NCBI RefSeq assembly: GCF_048564905.1
Contig: NC_133007.1
Location: 20,334,001-20,398,000 of the forward strand
Reading direction: 5' to 3'
Source of the DNA: Vicugna pacos
Lineage: Eukaryota; Chordata; Mammalia; Artiodactyla; Camelidae
DNA length: 64,000 bases
The translations under genes were made by a program, and so were the position numbers. The notes below the pieces were generated by a model. It did no database searches. It was not told where the DNA came from and worked only from the letters and a program-made list of their open reading frames with translations. Positions 37,070 through 49,398 of this stretch are shown here, piece by piece. Positions within the stretch are counted from its first letter, which is position 1; the number at the start of each line of letters is the position of its first letter.

Positions 37070-37294
37070 GGAGAAGGAAGGAAGGAAGGAAAAAGGAAAG
37101 GAAAGGAAAGGAAAGGAAAGGAAAGGAAAGGAAAGGAAAGGAAAGGAAAGGAAAGGAAAGGAGAGGAGAGGAGAGGAGAGGAGAGGAGAGGAGAGGAGAG
37201 GAGAGGAGAGGAGAGGAAGGAGAAAGGAAAGGGAAGGGAAGGGAAGGAGGAAGGGAAGGGAAGGGGAGGGGAGGGGAGGGGAGGGAAGAGAAAA
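37070..37294 (+). repeat. 225-bp uninterrupted homopurine tract
   Basis: Every base from 37070 to 37294 is A or G. The repeat unit changes in zones: GGAA (37071-37095), GGAAA (about 37096-37161), GGAGA (about 37162-37216), GGGAA (about 37230-37261) and GGGGA (about 37263-37283). It has mirror symmetry suited to triplex DNA. The long open frames across it on both strands (Lys/Glu/Gly or Ser/Pro/Leu/Phe repeats) come from the repeat and are not genes. Confidence 0.97.
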
Positions 37295-37486
37295 TACAGA
37301 GAAGAAATCCTACTAAGAGCTGCAAAATCGCCAGAGAGATTTCTGACACGGGGGCCTATTCCTGAGATTCTTTTCCCCTAAAGCAACAATCTGTGATCTG
37401 AGACCAATTTTCACCACCTCAAATGGAAACCTAAAGCCAAACTTGTCAGGAAAAGAGGATGAACTCCTGGGAGTGAGATGGGACCA

Positions 37487-37952
37487 GACCACGTAAACAA
37501 ATGAACTATGACATCAGCCTCACGCCTTATGCAAAGATTAATTCAAAATAGATCACAGGTTTATAGTTCAATATGAAAAACTGATCACAGGTTTAAATGT
37601 GAAACTATACAACTTTTAGAACAGAAGAAAATTTTCATGACCTGAGGTTGTATGGAATTCTTACACATGACACCCAAAGCATGATCTATCAAAAAAAAAA
37701 AAAAGATAAATTGGACTTCATCAAAATTTAAAACCTTTGTTCTGTGGAAGCCAGTTTGAGTGAATAAAAAAGACAAGCTATAGACTGGAAGAAAATAATT
37801 GCAAATTACCCATCTGACAAAAGACACATCCAAAACATACAAAGGACATCTGAAAACTGAGTAATAAAAAACCACCCAAGTAGAGACAGGGCAAAAGCCT
37901 TGAACAGAACTTCATCAGAGGATAAATGGAAGGCAAATAAGCACATGAGAAG
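37487..37952 (+). mobile_element. L1 LINE fragment, left part
   Basis: 'ccttatgcaaagattaattc', 'aacagaagaaaattttcatg', 'cccaaagcatgatctatcaa', 'ttggacttcatcaaaattta' and 'gaaggcaaataagcacatga' are L1 ORF2 sequence in sense orientation. It continues after an inserted block at 38175. Confidence 0.9.
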
Positions 37953-38174
37953 GAGCCAACGAGGCTGAGTGGTTGGTTCAGTGTTGCTGTGTGACAGGAG
38001 GAACTGGGACTGCGGTGAGAGTCCTGCCTATAAAACTGGACTGAAAAATTACTTTTGCACATCGGAGCTTCTGAAATCTGCATCTTGAACCTCAGGGTCT
38101 ACTGAGACATGTCCAGACCTCATTACAGCTCCCTAAGACAACTGGATAATCCTGAGTCTGGAATAATGGTCTAC
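37953..38174. other. 222-bp non-L1 insertion inside the L1
   Basis: This segment interrupts continuous L1 sequence and is flanked by CATGAGAAG (37944-37952) and CATGAAAAG (38175-38183), an imperfect 9-bp duplication. It has no A-tail, no obvious terminal inverted repeats and matches no repeat I recognise. Confidence 0.65.
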
Positions 38175-39030
38175 CATGAAAAGATGTTCCACATCATTAG
38201 CCATTAGGGGAATGCAGATTAAAACCGTGATGAGATCCCACTGTGTACCCATCTGAATATCTAAATTGAAAAATATTACTACCACCGAGCGCTGGTGAGG
38301 ATAGACAGAGCAAACGGGCTTCCCATACTTTGCTGATGGGGGTGCAAAGCAGCACAACCACCCTGGGAAGCTGTTCCAAAGTTTCTCATCAACATACACG
38401 TACCACACCCCCAGCAACACCTCAGCTAGGCATCTACCCTAGAGAAAGAAAATCTTCTGTTCCCACCAACACCTGTACATGAATGTTCAGTGCTCTACTT
38501 ATAATCGCCAAAATTAGAAACAACCCAAATATCCTTCAAACAGGTGAACTGATAAACTGTGGTGCATCTATGTATTGAAATACTACAGAAAAATACAAGG
38601 GAAATAGGTGCTTCATGAGTGATGAAGTGTTGCCATAAAAAAAGTTACAGGTAAATTGGCTGGAATGTGAAAAAAAATTAATAAAAATGAATTGAACTAC
38701 TGATACACACAAAACCTGAAAGTTTCATTAGGCTGAATGAAAGATGCCTGTCTCTAAACGTTACAAACTGTATGAGTCCAGTTATGTAACTGTCTCAAAA
38801 AGGCAAAACTGTAGTGGCAGAGAACAAATCGGGGTAGCTGCCAGGGCGTAGGGGTGGGAGAGGATATGACTACAAAGAGACAGCACCAGGCAGATATTAG
38901 GGGTGAGTAACAGTTCTGTGTCCTGATCCTGGTGGTGGTGGTCACACAAACCTATACATAAATTAAAATTCATAGAATTGTAGATAAAATCTATCTTACC
39001 CTGTTAGTTTTAAAAATTAAATTAAACTAC
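38175..39030 (+). mobile_element. L1 LINE fragment, right part and 3'-UTR
   Basis: It resumes with 'catgaaaagatgttccacat' and 'cattagccattaggggaatg', then 'gaaacaacccaaatatcctt' and a 3'-UTR ending in A/T-rich sequence. Together with 37487-37952 it forms one old, multiply broken 5'-truncated copy. Confidence 0.9.
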
Positions 39031-40974
39031 TTTGGGCTGGAGGAAACATCAGGATGGGGGATGCATCCCTACCTCCTGCTCAGGAGTCCCCCACTCCTCC
39101 AGGGTTGGTACAGACTGAAGGTGAGGAGCACTGTCCCCACCAAGGTGCAAATTAGAATGATGATTTTGGACCCTCTGCCTCCCAGGTCAAAGGCAGGGCC
39201 TCCCAGTGGTGGCCAACAGGACCAGCCCAGCCAGGAGAACCACACCCTGGCCTAAGGAGATGAGGGAAGTCTTCCCAGCCACAAGGTTCCATCCAGCTGC
39301 ACACAGCCAGTCCAGGTGTTTGCTGCCTGGATCACCATGCTGAGGCAATGGACACTCAGAAGGTCATCCAACTGCTACGTCTCCAAGCCTGCTCGACTGT
39401 CTCCAGTAACAGCCTCTATGAGAAGCCATGGTTCCTATTGCCTTGGAGAGCTATAATCAGGCCTGGATATGACTCTATAGGCCCTAGACTTCAAGATTAA
39501 ATTCCAGCATTCCCAGGCAGAAATCATTTCTCAGCCTAGCTTCCTAGTTCTACTGTCCCACAGCAACACCGAGCCTACCACCCTGTTGGTTTCTGAACAT
39601 CTCTGCCTGTCACTGAATCCACGCCAAGCAAGGGCGAAGGTACTCGTGACTCAGACAGAAGGACAAGCTGAATAATGAACGCACATCCGGAGCAGCCAGT
39701 GGAGGGAAGGCCCGCAGGGGAGCAGCTAAGGAAATCATCTGGCGATCATCTGTTTGAGAGGAAGAGGGAATCCAGTGTGTTCGGTTTTTCCTCACACCAT
39801 CCCTGTCTAAGGTCTTCAGTCACATTGCTGCCTCTCTGGGCTTGTTTCTCCTCCTCAGAGCATCAGATGTCTGTGCCTCTTTCCCTGGACAGAGTGCTGA
39901 GTGGACAAGGGAAATCTATGTGGCTGGCAGCATCCCCAGCGTCCATCAGCCACTCTTCTGGAACACACACTGCAGAATTCCCTTCCTGTCCTCAACGCAT
40001 GCTGCAAGCAGGAAAGATGCTGTTACGAGGAATCAAGAAAGTCCTCAGTACACGAGGAAAACAGCCAGCTTGGTGGTCATTACTACTGATCTGAATGCTA
40101 AGCTCGTGCCCTGGGAACCAGCATGCACACAAGGCTGAAGCGGTGTCTCCTATTTTCAAAGGCCACTTCCTCTCCACTCTACCATAATATCGTTGCCACT
40201 AAGATACTCACTCTAATTTAGTCACATGTTAGTTTTTTCCACCACAGCTTTTGATGAATTTCAGAGCACTTTCAAATGTATTATCCTATTTAACCTTGGC
40301 CAGTGCTCACCAACTTGGCCTTCATATCTTTCTTCCCTTTCTCCCCTTAAGTTATTTCAGCCACACACATCTTACTCCTTTGTCAGAAAAAAGTAAACAC
40401 TCTACCCTCAGTGGACCCCTGGGGGGGGTGTTCTGAGGATCATGCTGTGGGTTGAGGAGACACAAAAACTGCACCCTGTCACTATCCTGATCTTCCTGCA
40501 ACACTATATTAAATGGTTCTGATCAAAAATTTTTTCTAAAAACCCACTGCCCAAGAAACTGAAAACTGATACTCAATACTTCTACCAATTGACCCAAAGT
40601 GGCCAGTTTTCCTTCCCCCACCAAGCTATTTGACTGAAACATGTGGTTTTCTAAGCTTTACTCCTCAGAGCCCTATGTTTGGTGAGAGAGTCTCAGACCC
40701 CTACTCCAGGACTGAGGAACTGTGTAGGCAGAGATGGGCAAGCACCCACCCCCCATCTGCATCCAACAGAAGCTACAGCTCTCATGTCTATGATGTTGGA
40801 GTTCCATGCAATATTCTGCTTGACAAAAGGGGTCTTGGCTGTAAAAAAGAAAAATTTGAAAACCACCAACTTTTGTGAAATGCTAGGTTGCAATAGTTCA
40901 ATTGCACTGTGCATCATGAAGATACTGGATTTTATCATGTCTGCAGTTACTTAATGCAATTACTACCTTAAAAC

Positions 40975-41275
40975 TTCTTGCTTGCTCCCTTTATCCATCC
41001 AAAGCATTTCCATAAGTTCTACTTCAAATATCACCCCATAAAAACCTCCCCTGACTGCCATAAAAACCATTCCACTACCAGGTGGAATGCCTTCCACACT
41101 GCTATGGCAATTAGCACTCGGGGGATTGGTTTGATAACACTGCTGTATATTAAATGCCTCTAATACTCTTAACTTGGAACATTGTTCTTTCTCATCTTCT
41201 CAACCGAAATGTAAGTTCTTTGAAAACAGGAGCTACACAGGTTCAGCTTTATACTCTCTTTAGCAACTATTATAG
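40975..41275 (+). mobile_element. L2 3' fragment
   Basis: 'ttctacttcaaatatcaccc', 'aaaacctcccctgactgcca', 'atgtaagttctttgaaaaca' and 'ggagctacacaggttcagct' follow the L2 3'-UTR order in sense orientation. Confidence 0.65.
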
Positions 41276-41763
41276 GATTTCCATACAAATGTAAAGACCT
41301 GACTGACAACGCAGAAAGATCTCTCTGGCTGCTGTGTAGAGAATACAAGAAGGCAAGGGAGGAAGCAAGGAACACAAAAAGGGGGCTAACTGCCCAGCGA
41401 CGTGAGCAAGTGTGCAAGTTAAGAGTAACCCTACCCATACGTAGAGGCAGACGGATCCAGTGCACAGCCTCTTGGCTAGTTGCCATTTGATTTTAGAGGA
41501 AGACAGTCTTCCAAATACGGCCAATATTCTCCTTCAATTTATTTTTCCTTTTAAAACGCTTGGCTATTCTAATGACCACGATAAAGGAGAGTTACGGCGT
41601 CACAAATTCTGAGAATTACAGATTCAAGTCTTCGGACTCTCAGCCCAATAGTTCGAAAAGCTGCATCAGTTTAGGAAACAGACTTGGCCTGTTTGAATCT
41701 TTCCCTAAGAGGTTAACACCTTTTAGAAAATCAAGCCACTGAGTGGACCAGTAAATTGTTTTC

Positions 41764-41805
41764 TTTACTATTTTTTGAAAGAAATTTTTTTTAAAAAATA
41801 GTAAA
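41764..41805. repeat. Perfect 13-bp inverted repeat
   Basis: TTTACTATTTTTT (41764-41776) and AAAAAATAGTAAA (41793-41805) pair perfectly around a 16-nt loop. No transposon family recognised. Confidence 0.85.
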
Positions 41806-42765
41806 AATAGTGGCTATAGCCCTTAGAAAAATCTCTCTAAGGGTCACTTTGTTTTGTAGCAATCACATTCTGAGCCCAAATAAAAGTAACTTCTAGGACT
41901 AAGCTCTACAATAACATGTCATTTTAAAACAATTTATTGGCTTGGAATAATTGTGTCCCTCAAAAGAACAATTTTTCTCCAGGCTAACATGAGCTCAGTT
42001 TCTTTTATTTCTTCCCAACCCTTTTTTTGATCAGGATGATACTAGGTTGCAACCAATTACATTCAGATCACTGCTCAAAAATGAACACTGATTTTTAAAA
42101 CTTGAATGTGTTTATTCATTCCAGCTCCCAAAATATCAGCCATTCTCTCTCTCTTAGAATGTTTCAAGTTATTTCTCAGAAAAGGTAGAAAAAAGTCCCT
42201 CGTTTCATATCTCTGTATCTTTTAACTCCCCCGTCTCGTCAACACAAAGAAGAGGAAATTCAATTTAAAATCAAGGAAATTATATTTGATAAAGAATGAT
42301 TAGGATAACCAAGGAGCCTCAAGGATATTTTACAGTAAGAAACTGGCTGCAAGGTGACTGGCAGTTTCCAAACTCAATGAGCTTAAAAGAGAGTATGAGC
42401 CTTCCTCTGGTGATACACTGCGGCCTTTTCTAAGATAACACAGGGCAGCTACCATTGGAGAAGGAATCAGTCCTTGAGGTGCCTTGGTTTGCCTGGATGT
42501 GCCTTGAATACTCGAGTCCTTTCCTTTTCACTGTGCTGGTTATTCAGTGGGTTCTTTCCATCTGAAAACTTCAATCTATCATTTTTCTTACATTGCTTGA
42601 CAAACTCCTCCTATTTGTTTTTTTCTGTTCTCTCGGTTTTAAAAACCCATGTTTATCAGATGTTGGACTTCCCAGGTTGATTCTCTGATGTGCTAATCTT
42701 TTCTTTCCTACCTTGTATTTTGACTCTAATTTTTGGCTGATTTCTCTTCCTCTCTCTTCTCCCTT

Positions 42766-42795
42766 CTCTGCTCTCTCTCTGTCTCTCTCTCTCAG
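42766..42795 (+). repeat. (CT)n-rich stretch
   Basis: Impure TCTC repeat within a broader T-rich, pyrimidine-biased region (42720-43000). Confidence 0.75.
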
Positions 42796-45124
42796 CCTTT
42801 CAACTGACTTCTTTTTTTAGTTTGACCATCCTATTTTTAATTTTGGAGAGTTCTCTGATTATTTTTTTTCATAGCATCCTGTTTTTATTTTAGGATATAG
42901 TGTCTTAACTCTAGTTTTGTTTTTTTCAAGTATTCTGCTGTTTTCTCCAGCTTCCTCCTTCCAGTTATTTATTTTTGTTTCTCTGTTTATTATCTGGATC
43001 ACTTCCTCAAATAGTTCATGATTCTGGGCTGCCCACCCCTATTTGAGAAGAAAGTCAAAAGCTGACTGGAAATGCTCTGCGTGTGGGTGGGGCTAGTCTC
43101 ACTGACAAGGGAGCTTCCCTGTAGAGGGATGAGGATGCCAACTGGCCTTCCAGTTTCAGGAATCTTCAAATGTCAAGGCCTACATATCTCTTCTCTGGGC
43201 CCATTCGGTTTTGTCAGAGATAAACCTTCTCACCATCAATATTCTGAAACAAGGAGAGAGTTCTAGGGTCTCACCAATTCAATATGAAGACTTCTACTTA
43301 AGATTTTTTTTTTAATATCTTGGCATTTTACCTCTGCCTTTTGCAACAACTGGTACCCTCTGCATCTTGAGCCTTTCCAGAGTTCTCCCACATCCGTCAT
43401 CTGATGCTGCCTCTGTTCAATTGAAGTCATCAATTCTGTCTTTTTTTAAAAAGTCACTGAAATCTTTTTATTGATCACTTCCTCTCCTGTTCTTTGTTCT
43501 AATGGTTATTTCAGTGAGGCTTTGTGAGGAAAAGATCAATACATGGAGAATCCACCAGGTTTCATGACCATTCCCTAACATGGGTAGGGCCCTCTGGGGA
43601 AGTTCTGTGTGATTCTCCACACCAGTTTTAGCGATGTTAAAGCTCTAACAGAAGCAGCGTCTTCTCTCTTCAAACAGTGGGGCAGATACAGCACTTTGAT
43701 CACCTGCTAGTTTTTCTACTTACACCAGGGCTACTACACATCTTTCTTTGGCTGGGTCAAAGTCCAAGTAATTACTCACTATATGTCATTATGACCTGTT
43801 TCTATTTGTCTGACCGCTGCCACCAACAAACAAAAGAGACAAGAACCATATGGGCCACCTCCACTACTTTGTGCCACAGAAGAGAGAGGAAGCTCTTAGG
43901 CACAGGAACTAGTAGCAGAATGCAATGATTCCATTATTTTCAGAAACTGTAAAAAGGGGTCGAGTCTTCCATGTGCCTCTGTTAAGAATTCACTTTACCA
44001 CCAACTTAACAGCTACAGAAATGCAGTCATTATACTGTGGCCTAACATTCCATGGCTCACTACTGAAATGTGTATCTGCTAGGAAGAAAAGGACAAAAGG
44101 TGAGAATTATAACCATCCTGGTGAAATGTTTTAACAATTAACAGGTTCTTCTATCAGGACTAGTTAGAAACCCAGCATTCAACAGAAGACAATGCAGAAC
44201 TATCCCAGAAAATGAAGACAGATAGCCCTTTGGTCAAAGCCTTCAACAACAAAAGTAACCACATATAAGACTCAATAGGGAGAAAAATGCCAAGAACCAG
44301 AAGACAATGGGGTCACTGACACCAATGAGATTAAAAAGTGATCCTCTGATAGCCAGTATTAAAGTGGCGGTAAAGATAATTAGCATCAGGTGTTGATATC
44401 AGAAAGGGAAATCAGAAATGAAAGGGAATCAGAATCTTCTTACCAGGTGATTCATGGTTATAGACCTCCATGCCCACTTAACACCTAAAGCCTTCCCGGA
44501 TATCAGCAAACAGCATCTGGCGTTCCCGTACACACGCCACATGCTTGGCAACATCCTATTACTGACATGACTTCACTGATATTTCTCTTTCACTGTTAAC
44601 TTTCACTTGTTTATATTTTGCTTCCCCAGTAAAATGGAGAGCCTGGGAACCAGGAACTTGCAGCCCAGTGGTCAAGAACTTAGGTTTCACAGTCTTATGC
44701 AGAGATTACCTGTAACTTCCTGATACACATTGCTTTCTCCTCCTACAGTAACAGAACCCCAATTTTTAACTGGCATATAGCCACCCAGAGTAATGACTTC
44801 GTTTCCCAGCCTCTCTTGCAGTTGATTTGGCCATAAGGCTAAGTTCTAGCCAATGGGACATAAACAGAAGTACCCTATGGCAGCTTCGAGAAACCTTCCT
44901 TAAGAGACAGTTATGTGCATCTCCTTTGCCCCTTCCTGGCCTCAGACAAAGCCATGTTGGACCAAAAAATCAAGGCAACTTCAGGTGGAGCCAACGTCTC
45001 TGACACCAAGGCTACCAAACCACCTTGGGACAATATTTACATGAGAAAGAAAAACTTCTACCTTGTGTAAGCTTCTGTCATTTTAGGTTTTTCTGTTCCT
45101 CACAACTGAACTTAACATTATTAA

Positions 45125-45285
45125 ATACAAAGTCACACAGATTTGGGTTCAAGTCTCAGCTCAGTCACCTTCTAGCTGAATGGTTTCAGGCACATCAGCC
45201 ACCCCAGTTCCAAACCTCTTCTGTAAAATGGGATCAGTCTAACCTGGAGTTGTTAAGAATCACACAAATTCACGTAAAACTGTAA
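45125..45285 (+). mobile_element. MIR SINE
   Basis: 'gatttgggttcaagtctcag', 'ctcagtcaccttctagctga', 'cttctgtaaaatgggatcag' and 'ctggagttgttaagaatcac' fit a sense MIR. Confidence 0.85.
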
Positions 45286-45359
45286 CTGAGGATTTTCATA
45301 AGGAAAATGAGCTTATATGAGGAAGATGTGCTCTAGTCAAGAAAGAAAAGAAAGGCTTC

Positions 45360-46480
45360 CTCGAGGAAGTGACACCTAACATTTAAATCACAAATAGAAG
45401 CTAATTAGGCAAAGAAGGGAGGAAAGATATTCCAGGCAAATGTCACCACACAGGCAAAAACCCTGGGCTGGAGGGAGTACAGAGGCCACAAGAATGGAAA
45501 GAAAATCAGTGTGACCCCAGGAAAGACAAGGAGAGGAGCAGCGAAAAGAGGCTAAAGACGTAGACAGGGGGCCCCCTTGCACTTCTAAGGCCATGTTAAG
45601 AAGCATGGCCTTTAGCCTAAGAGGAAAAGGAAGCACGGGCATGTTTAAGTTGAGAGGATGAAGTATGGCTAAAGATTCTGATTTCAAAAGCTCACTCTGA
45701 TCATAGTATGAAGAACAGACCAAGGGTGGGGGCAAGGCTGGCAAAGTGCTGGGAGACCATTCAGGTGTTCCTGTAATAGTTCACTTGAGCCAGAAGCACT
45801 AGGACAGTGGCAGAGATGGGCAGAAGCAGGAGGATTCAAGAACTAGTTCAGAGGTAAATGTGACTTTACCTGGAGCTGGACTGGATATGGAACTGAAGAA
45901 AGAACAAGGAACTGAGAGAGAGGTTTCTAATGTTTATGCAACTGTATACATCGTGGTGCCAGTCACTGGACCAGGATAACTGGAACAGAACCAGATTCAT
46001 GGAAGAAAAAGCAAAATTTGATTCTGGACATGATGATACACTGACGTATCTTTGAGAAATCCAAGAGGAGGTGTTAAGTAAGCAGTGGGAAAAATAAAAA
46101 TTTGGAGTTGGAGGTCTAAGCCAGAAATACAAATTCTGGATTGTCTGTGTATAGTTGTGAATGTATATGAGATTACCTGAGGGGAGAGTAAAGAGAGAAC
46201 TCTAATATTTACAGACTACAATAGGGGATCCACTTCTCCATGAAACCACAGGAAAATGCCACTTTTTGGATCAATTTTGGACTATCAGCAAGTCCTATAT
46301 GAGTCAATCATATAGGAATCAATAGAAAGGATGGCCAGAGAGGGTAAAATCTTGAAGGTGTGATATACTGACAAAGCCAAAAACTTTAAAGGAAGTGATG
46401 ATGATCAATGGTGACCAATGTTCCTACGAAGTCAAGGAGATGACAGAAAAACATCCAGCGGGTTTGGAGAGAGTAATCAC
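45360..46480 (-). mobile_element. L2 LINE fragment with decayed reverse-transcriptase region, antisense
   Basis: The plus strand carries the reverse complement of L2: 'gaggaagtgacacctaacat', 'atattccaggcaaatgtcac', 'gaaaaccctgggctgg'-like text, 'agctcactctgatcatagta', 'gctggactggatatggaact' and 'tggagttggaggtctaagcc'. Minus-strand translation gives traces of the L2 RT C-terminal side, such as HCLLNTSSWISQRY, resembling the family's NCLLDISTWMSHRH. Frames are broken, and the copy is ancient. Confidence 0.7.
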
Positions 46481-47389
46481 TAATTCTTTTAACAAGAATT
46501 ATTCTGGCAGAAAGATGGGGCTGGGAGTCAGTTTAAGATGAGTGAGAGGTAAGAAAATAAAGTATGGGCAGAAAGTAAGCAATTCTTCGGAAGATCAAAC
46601 AAGATAATATAGCTAAGAGATTAGAAGAGTACCTAGGCTCATTTAAAGTGCTCAATAAATATGCTAAATGATTAAATGTTGTTTTTTATGGTACTACTAA
46701 GATTACTGCTAGCTTTAAACCTCCCTCAGCACTTTAAACAATGCTTTGCACTTAGCTGGTACTCAAATACTTCAGATGCAAGGATAACTGCTAAGTAGGA
46801 ACAAAGGGATGCTAAATCATTTTACATAATTTGCAATTAAAGTAGCTATAAATTCTTGGTGAACAAGATGCCCTGTTTTCCCTTCATTACAACATAAGCT
46901 AATCTAAATATGATTCTGTGTTCTTCATTCCCTCATGCTGTGGATTAAGAAAATCTTCCTAATAGAATATCACTAGATTACTACCATGATGAAGTTACCC
47001 TTCCCTCAAAAAAAAAAAATTAGACTAAAAGGGAAACTGGTTATATTTCATGACACTACTCACTGTTCTAGGATTGGATGAGGAAAGTTCATAAGAGCCC
47101 CGATCTTCTTAGGATCAGAAGCTGCTCTTTGCTATGGTCAATGAAAGAATGAGGACCTTAGGAATATTCCAGAAAGTACACTGGCCATAAGTTAAGTGTG
47201 CCTTTGGTTTATTTTTATATGTAATTGATGCTTCTCTTATCCGTGGGTGAAATTTTGCAGCTTGAAGGACTAAATATCCAACGTGCAGGAAAGGCAAAAA
47301 GGGCCTTACAAAACCAAAATGGGTGTGAGTGCCTGCAGGTGTCTTCACTGACTGCCCGCAAAAGAAAACCAAGTGAGGGTGATTTATGC

Positions 47390-47745
47390 ATTCTTCATTA
47401 TCTGGAATGGTCTTTGCCCATCTACCACTTTTTCAATCAGGCAAGACTCCCCTTTCACACTTCCTCTCCCCACCAATCACGTTTTGCATTCTGTAAGACA
47501 CGAACATTCTGGATCCCTCAAAATAAGACAGTCGCCCCTTCCCTGAATGTCCTACCATTCTTTGTTCATAATTCAATTTCAGCACCTAATAACGTTAGAT
47601 CACAAAGATGTGTTTATCTGTCTTTTCCCAGCTCAATCTCCCACCTGGACGGGGTGCATAGCAAAGCTAAGATCTGGGACACACTGTGTCATTTCATTCT
47701 CAACAATTGACACAAAATGGATAACAAATGTTTGTTGGGCAGATG
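47390..47745 (+). mobile_element. L2 3' fragment
   Basis: 'tctggaatggtctttgccca', 'caatcaggcaagactcccct' and the later 'ggataacaaatgtttgttgg' match the order of L2 3' sequence in sense orientation. Confidence 0.55.
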
Positions 47746-47813
47746 GTATATTTCTAACAAATTCAGTCATCTGATTTAATGCATCAAATTAGGAAGGCAA
47801 CAGCCAGGGGCAG

Positions 47814-48242
47814 TGTATTAGTTCCCTGTGGCTGCTATAACAAATGACCACACATTCAGTGGCTTAAAATGACACAAATTTAACATCTTATAGTTCTGGA
47901 GGTCAGAAGCCTAAAATGAGTCCACAGGGCTCTATTACTTCTGGAGAATCCATTTCCTTCACTTTTTCAGCTTCTAAATGTTACCAGCACTCCTTAGCTC
48001 CCTGTCTCTTCATTCATCATCAAAGTCAGCAGCACAGCATCTTCAAATCTCTCTGACTCTCCTGTCTTGCCCTTAGAAGGACCCTTCTTGCCCTTGTGAT
48101 TATATTGTGTCCATCTGGATAAACCAGGATAAGTAAAAGATCTCCATGTGGGAGAATAATCCTATCTGTAAAAGTCCCTTTTGCTATGAAAAGTAACATC
48201 AGGACACAAACATTTTTTAGGGGCCATAATTCAGCCTAGCAC
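47814..48242 (-). mobile_element. MLT1-like solo LTR (ERVL-MaLR fossil)
   Basis: On the plus strand it starts 'tgtattagttccctgtggct' and 'gctataacaaatgaccacac', followed by 'ttatagttctggaggtcaga', and ends 'ggggccataattcagcctag', the reverse complement of an MLT1-type LTR. About 430 bp, no internal genes adjoining. Divergence fits an old, eutherian-age element. Confidence 0.82.
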
Positions 48243-48521
48243 AGTCAGGCACACTGACAGCTGCAAAAAGCAAATACCAGTCATCTAAAAGCAAGGGGTA
48301 AAACAGAAAAATAAAGTAGAGGAAAACTAAACATACACAAACAAAAAAATGGAGCAACTTGTGACATATAAAGTGAGAATAAATTAGCACTGCACTCCCT
48401 CAACGATCTCTGAGGGCAGCTGCACTTTATTTTGGTCCAATATTACAAAGAGAATTCAAAATAATGGCTTTGAGCGAATAGGGGAAAAAAAGTTGTTTCA
48501 TGCTGTAAAGCTTGTTTAAGG

Positions 48522-48533
48522 AACAGGGCATGA
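48522..48533. repeat. Target-site duplication, left copy
   Basis: AACAGGGCATGA, identical to 49387-49398. Confidence 0.9.
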
Positions 48534-49386
48534 AATGCTCAACATTGCCAATTATCAGAGAAATGCAAATCACAACTACGTGAGATATGACCTCACACTA
48601 GTCAGAATGGCCATCATTAAAAGCCCACAAATGATAAATGCTGGAGAGGGTGTGGAGAAAAGGGAACCCTCCTACACTGTTGGTGGTAGGAATATAGTTT
48701 GGTGCAGCTATTAATGGAAAAGAGTATGGAGAGTCCTTAAAAAACTGAAAATAGACTTATCCTATGATCCAGTAATGCCACTCCTAGGCATATATCCAGA
48801 AGGAACTCTAATTCAAAAAGATATGTGCATCCCAATGTTCACAGCAGGACTATTTACAACAGCCAAGATATGGAAACAACCTAAATGTCTATCAACAGAT
48901 GACTCGATAAAGAAGTTGTGGTATATTTATACTATGGAATGCTATTCAGCCATAAAAAAGAATAGAATAATGTCATTTGCAACAATGTGGATGGACCTGG
49001 AGATCATCATTCTAAGTGAAGCAAGCCAGAAAGGGAAAGAAAAATACCATATGATATCACTTATACGTGGAATCTAAAAAAAAAAAAAGACACAAATGTA
49101 CTTATTTAGAAAACAAACATGGTTTCTCAGGGGGGAAAGGGGTGGGAAGGGATAAATTGGGAGTTCGAGATGTGCAGATACTAACAAGTAAATATAAATA
49201 ATAAACAACAAGTTTCTACTGTATAACACAGGGAACTATATTCAATATCTTGGAGTAACCTACAATGAAAAAGAATATGAAAGGGAACATATGTATGTAT
49301 ACGTATGATTAAAACATTATGCTGTGCACCAGAAATTAACACATGGTAAATTGATTATATTTCAATTTAAAAGGAAAAAAAAAAGA
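48534..49386 (+). mobile_element. Young 5'-truncated camelid/artiodactyl L1
   Basis: An 853-bp sense L1 3' end between perfect 12-bp duplications AACAGGGCATGA (48522-48533 and 49387-49398). From 48775 to 49077 an open frame still reads the ORF2 C-terminus (PLLGIYPEGTLIQKDMCIPM, later MWMDLEIIILSEAS). The 3'-UTR 'gggtgggaagggataaattg' and 'actgtataacacagggaact' follows, then an A-rich tail. Low divergence, exact duplications and the long open frame make it the youngest L1 in the window. It lacks the 5' end and is immobile. Confidence 0.95.
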
Positions 49387-49398
49387 AACAGGGCATGA
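49387..49398. repeat. Target-site duplication, right copy
   Basis: AACAGGGCATGA, identical to 48522-48533. Confidence 0.9.

Noticed and set aside
36976-37365. 129-codon plus-strand and 101-codon minus-strand open frames with Lys/Glu/Gly or Ser/Pro/Phe/Leu repeats
   Set aside because: They are translations of the homopurine repeat, which lacks stops by composition. There is no gene structure around them.
42474-43270. A possible processed pseudogene in a T-rich region
   Set aside because: Short frames do not join into a known protein, and no A-tail or flanking duplication was found. It may be an old antisense repeat that I cannot name.
48775-49077. 100-codon plus-strand open frame with YSAIKKN
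   Set aside because: It is the C-terminal end of L1 ORF2 in a 5'-truncated element, not a host gene.
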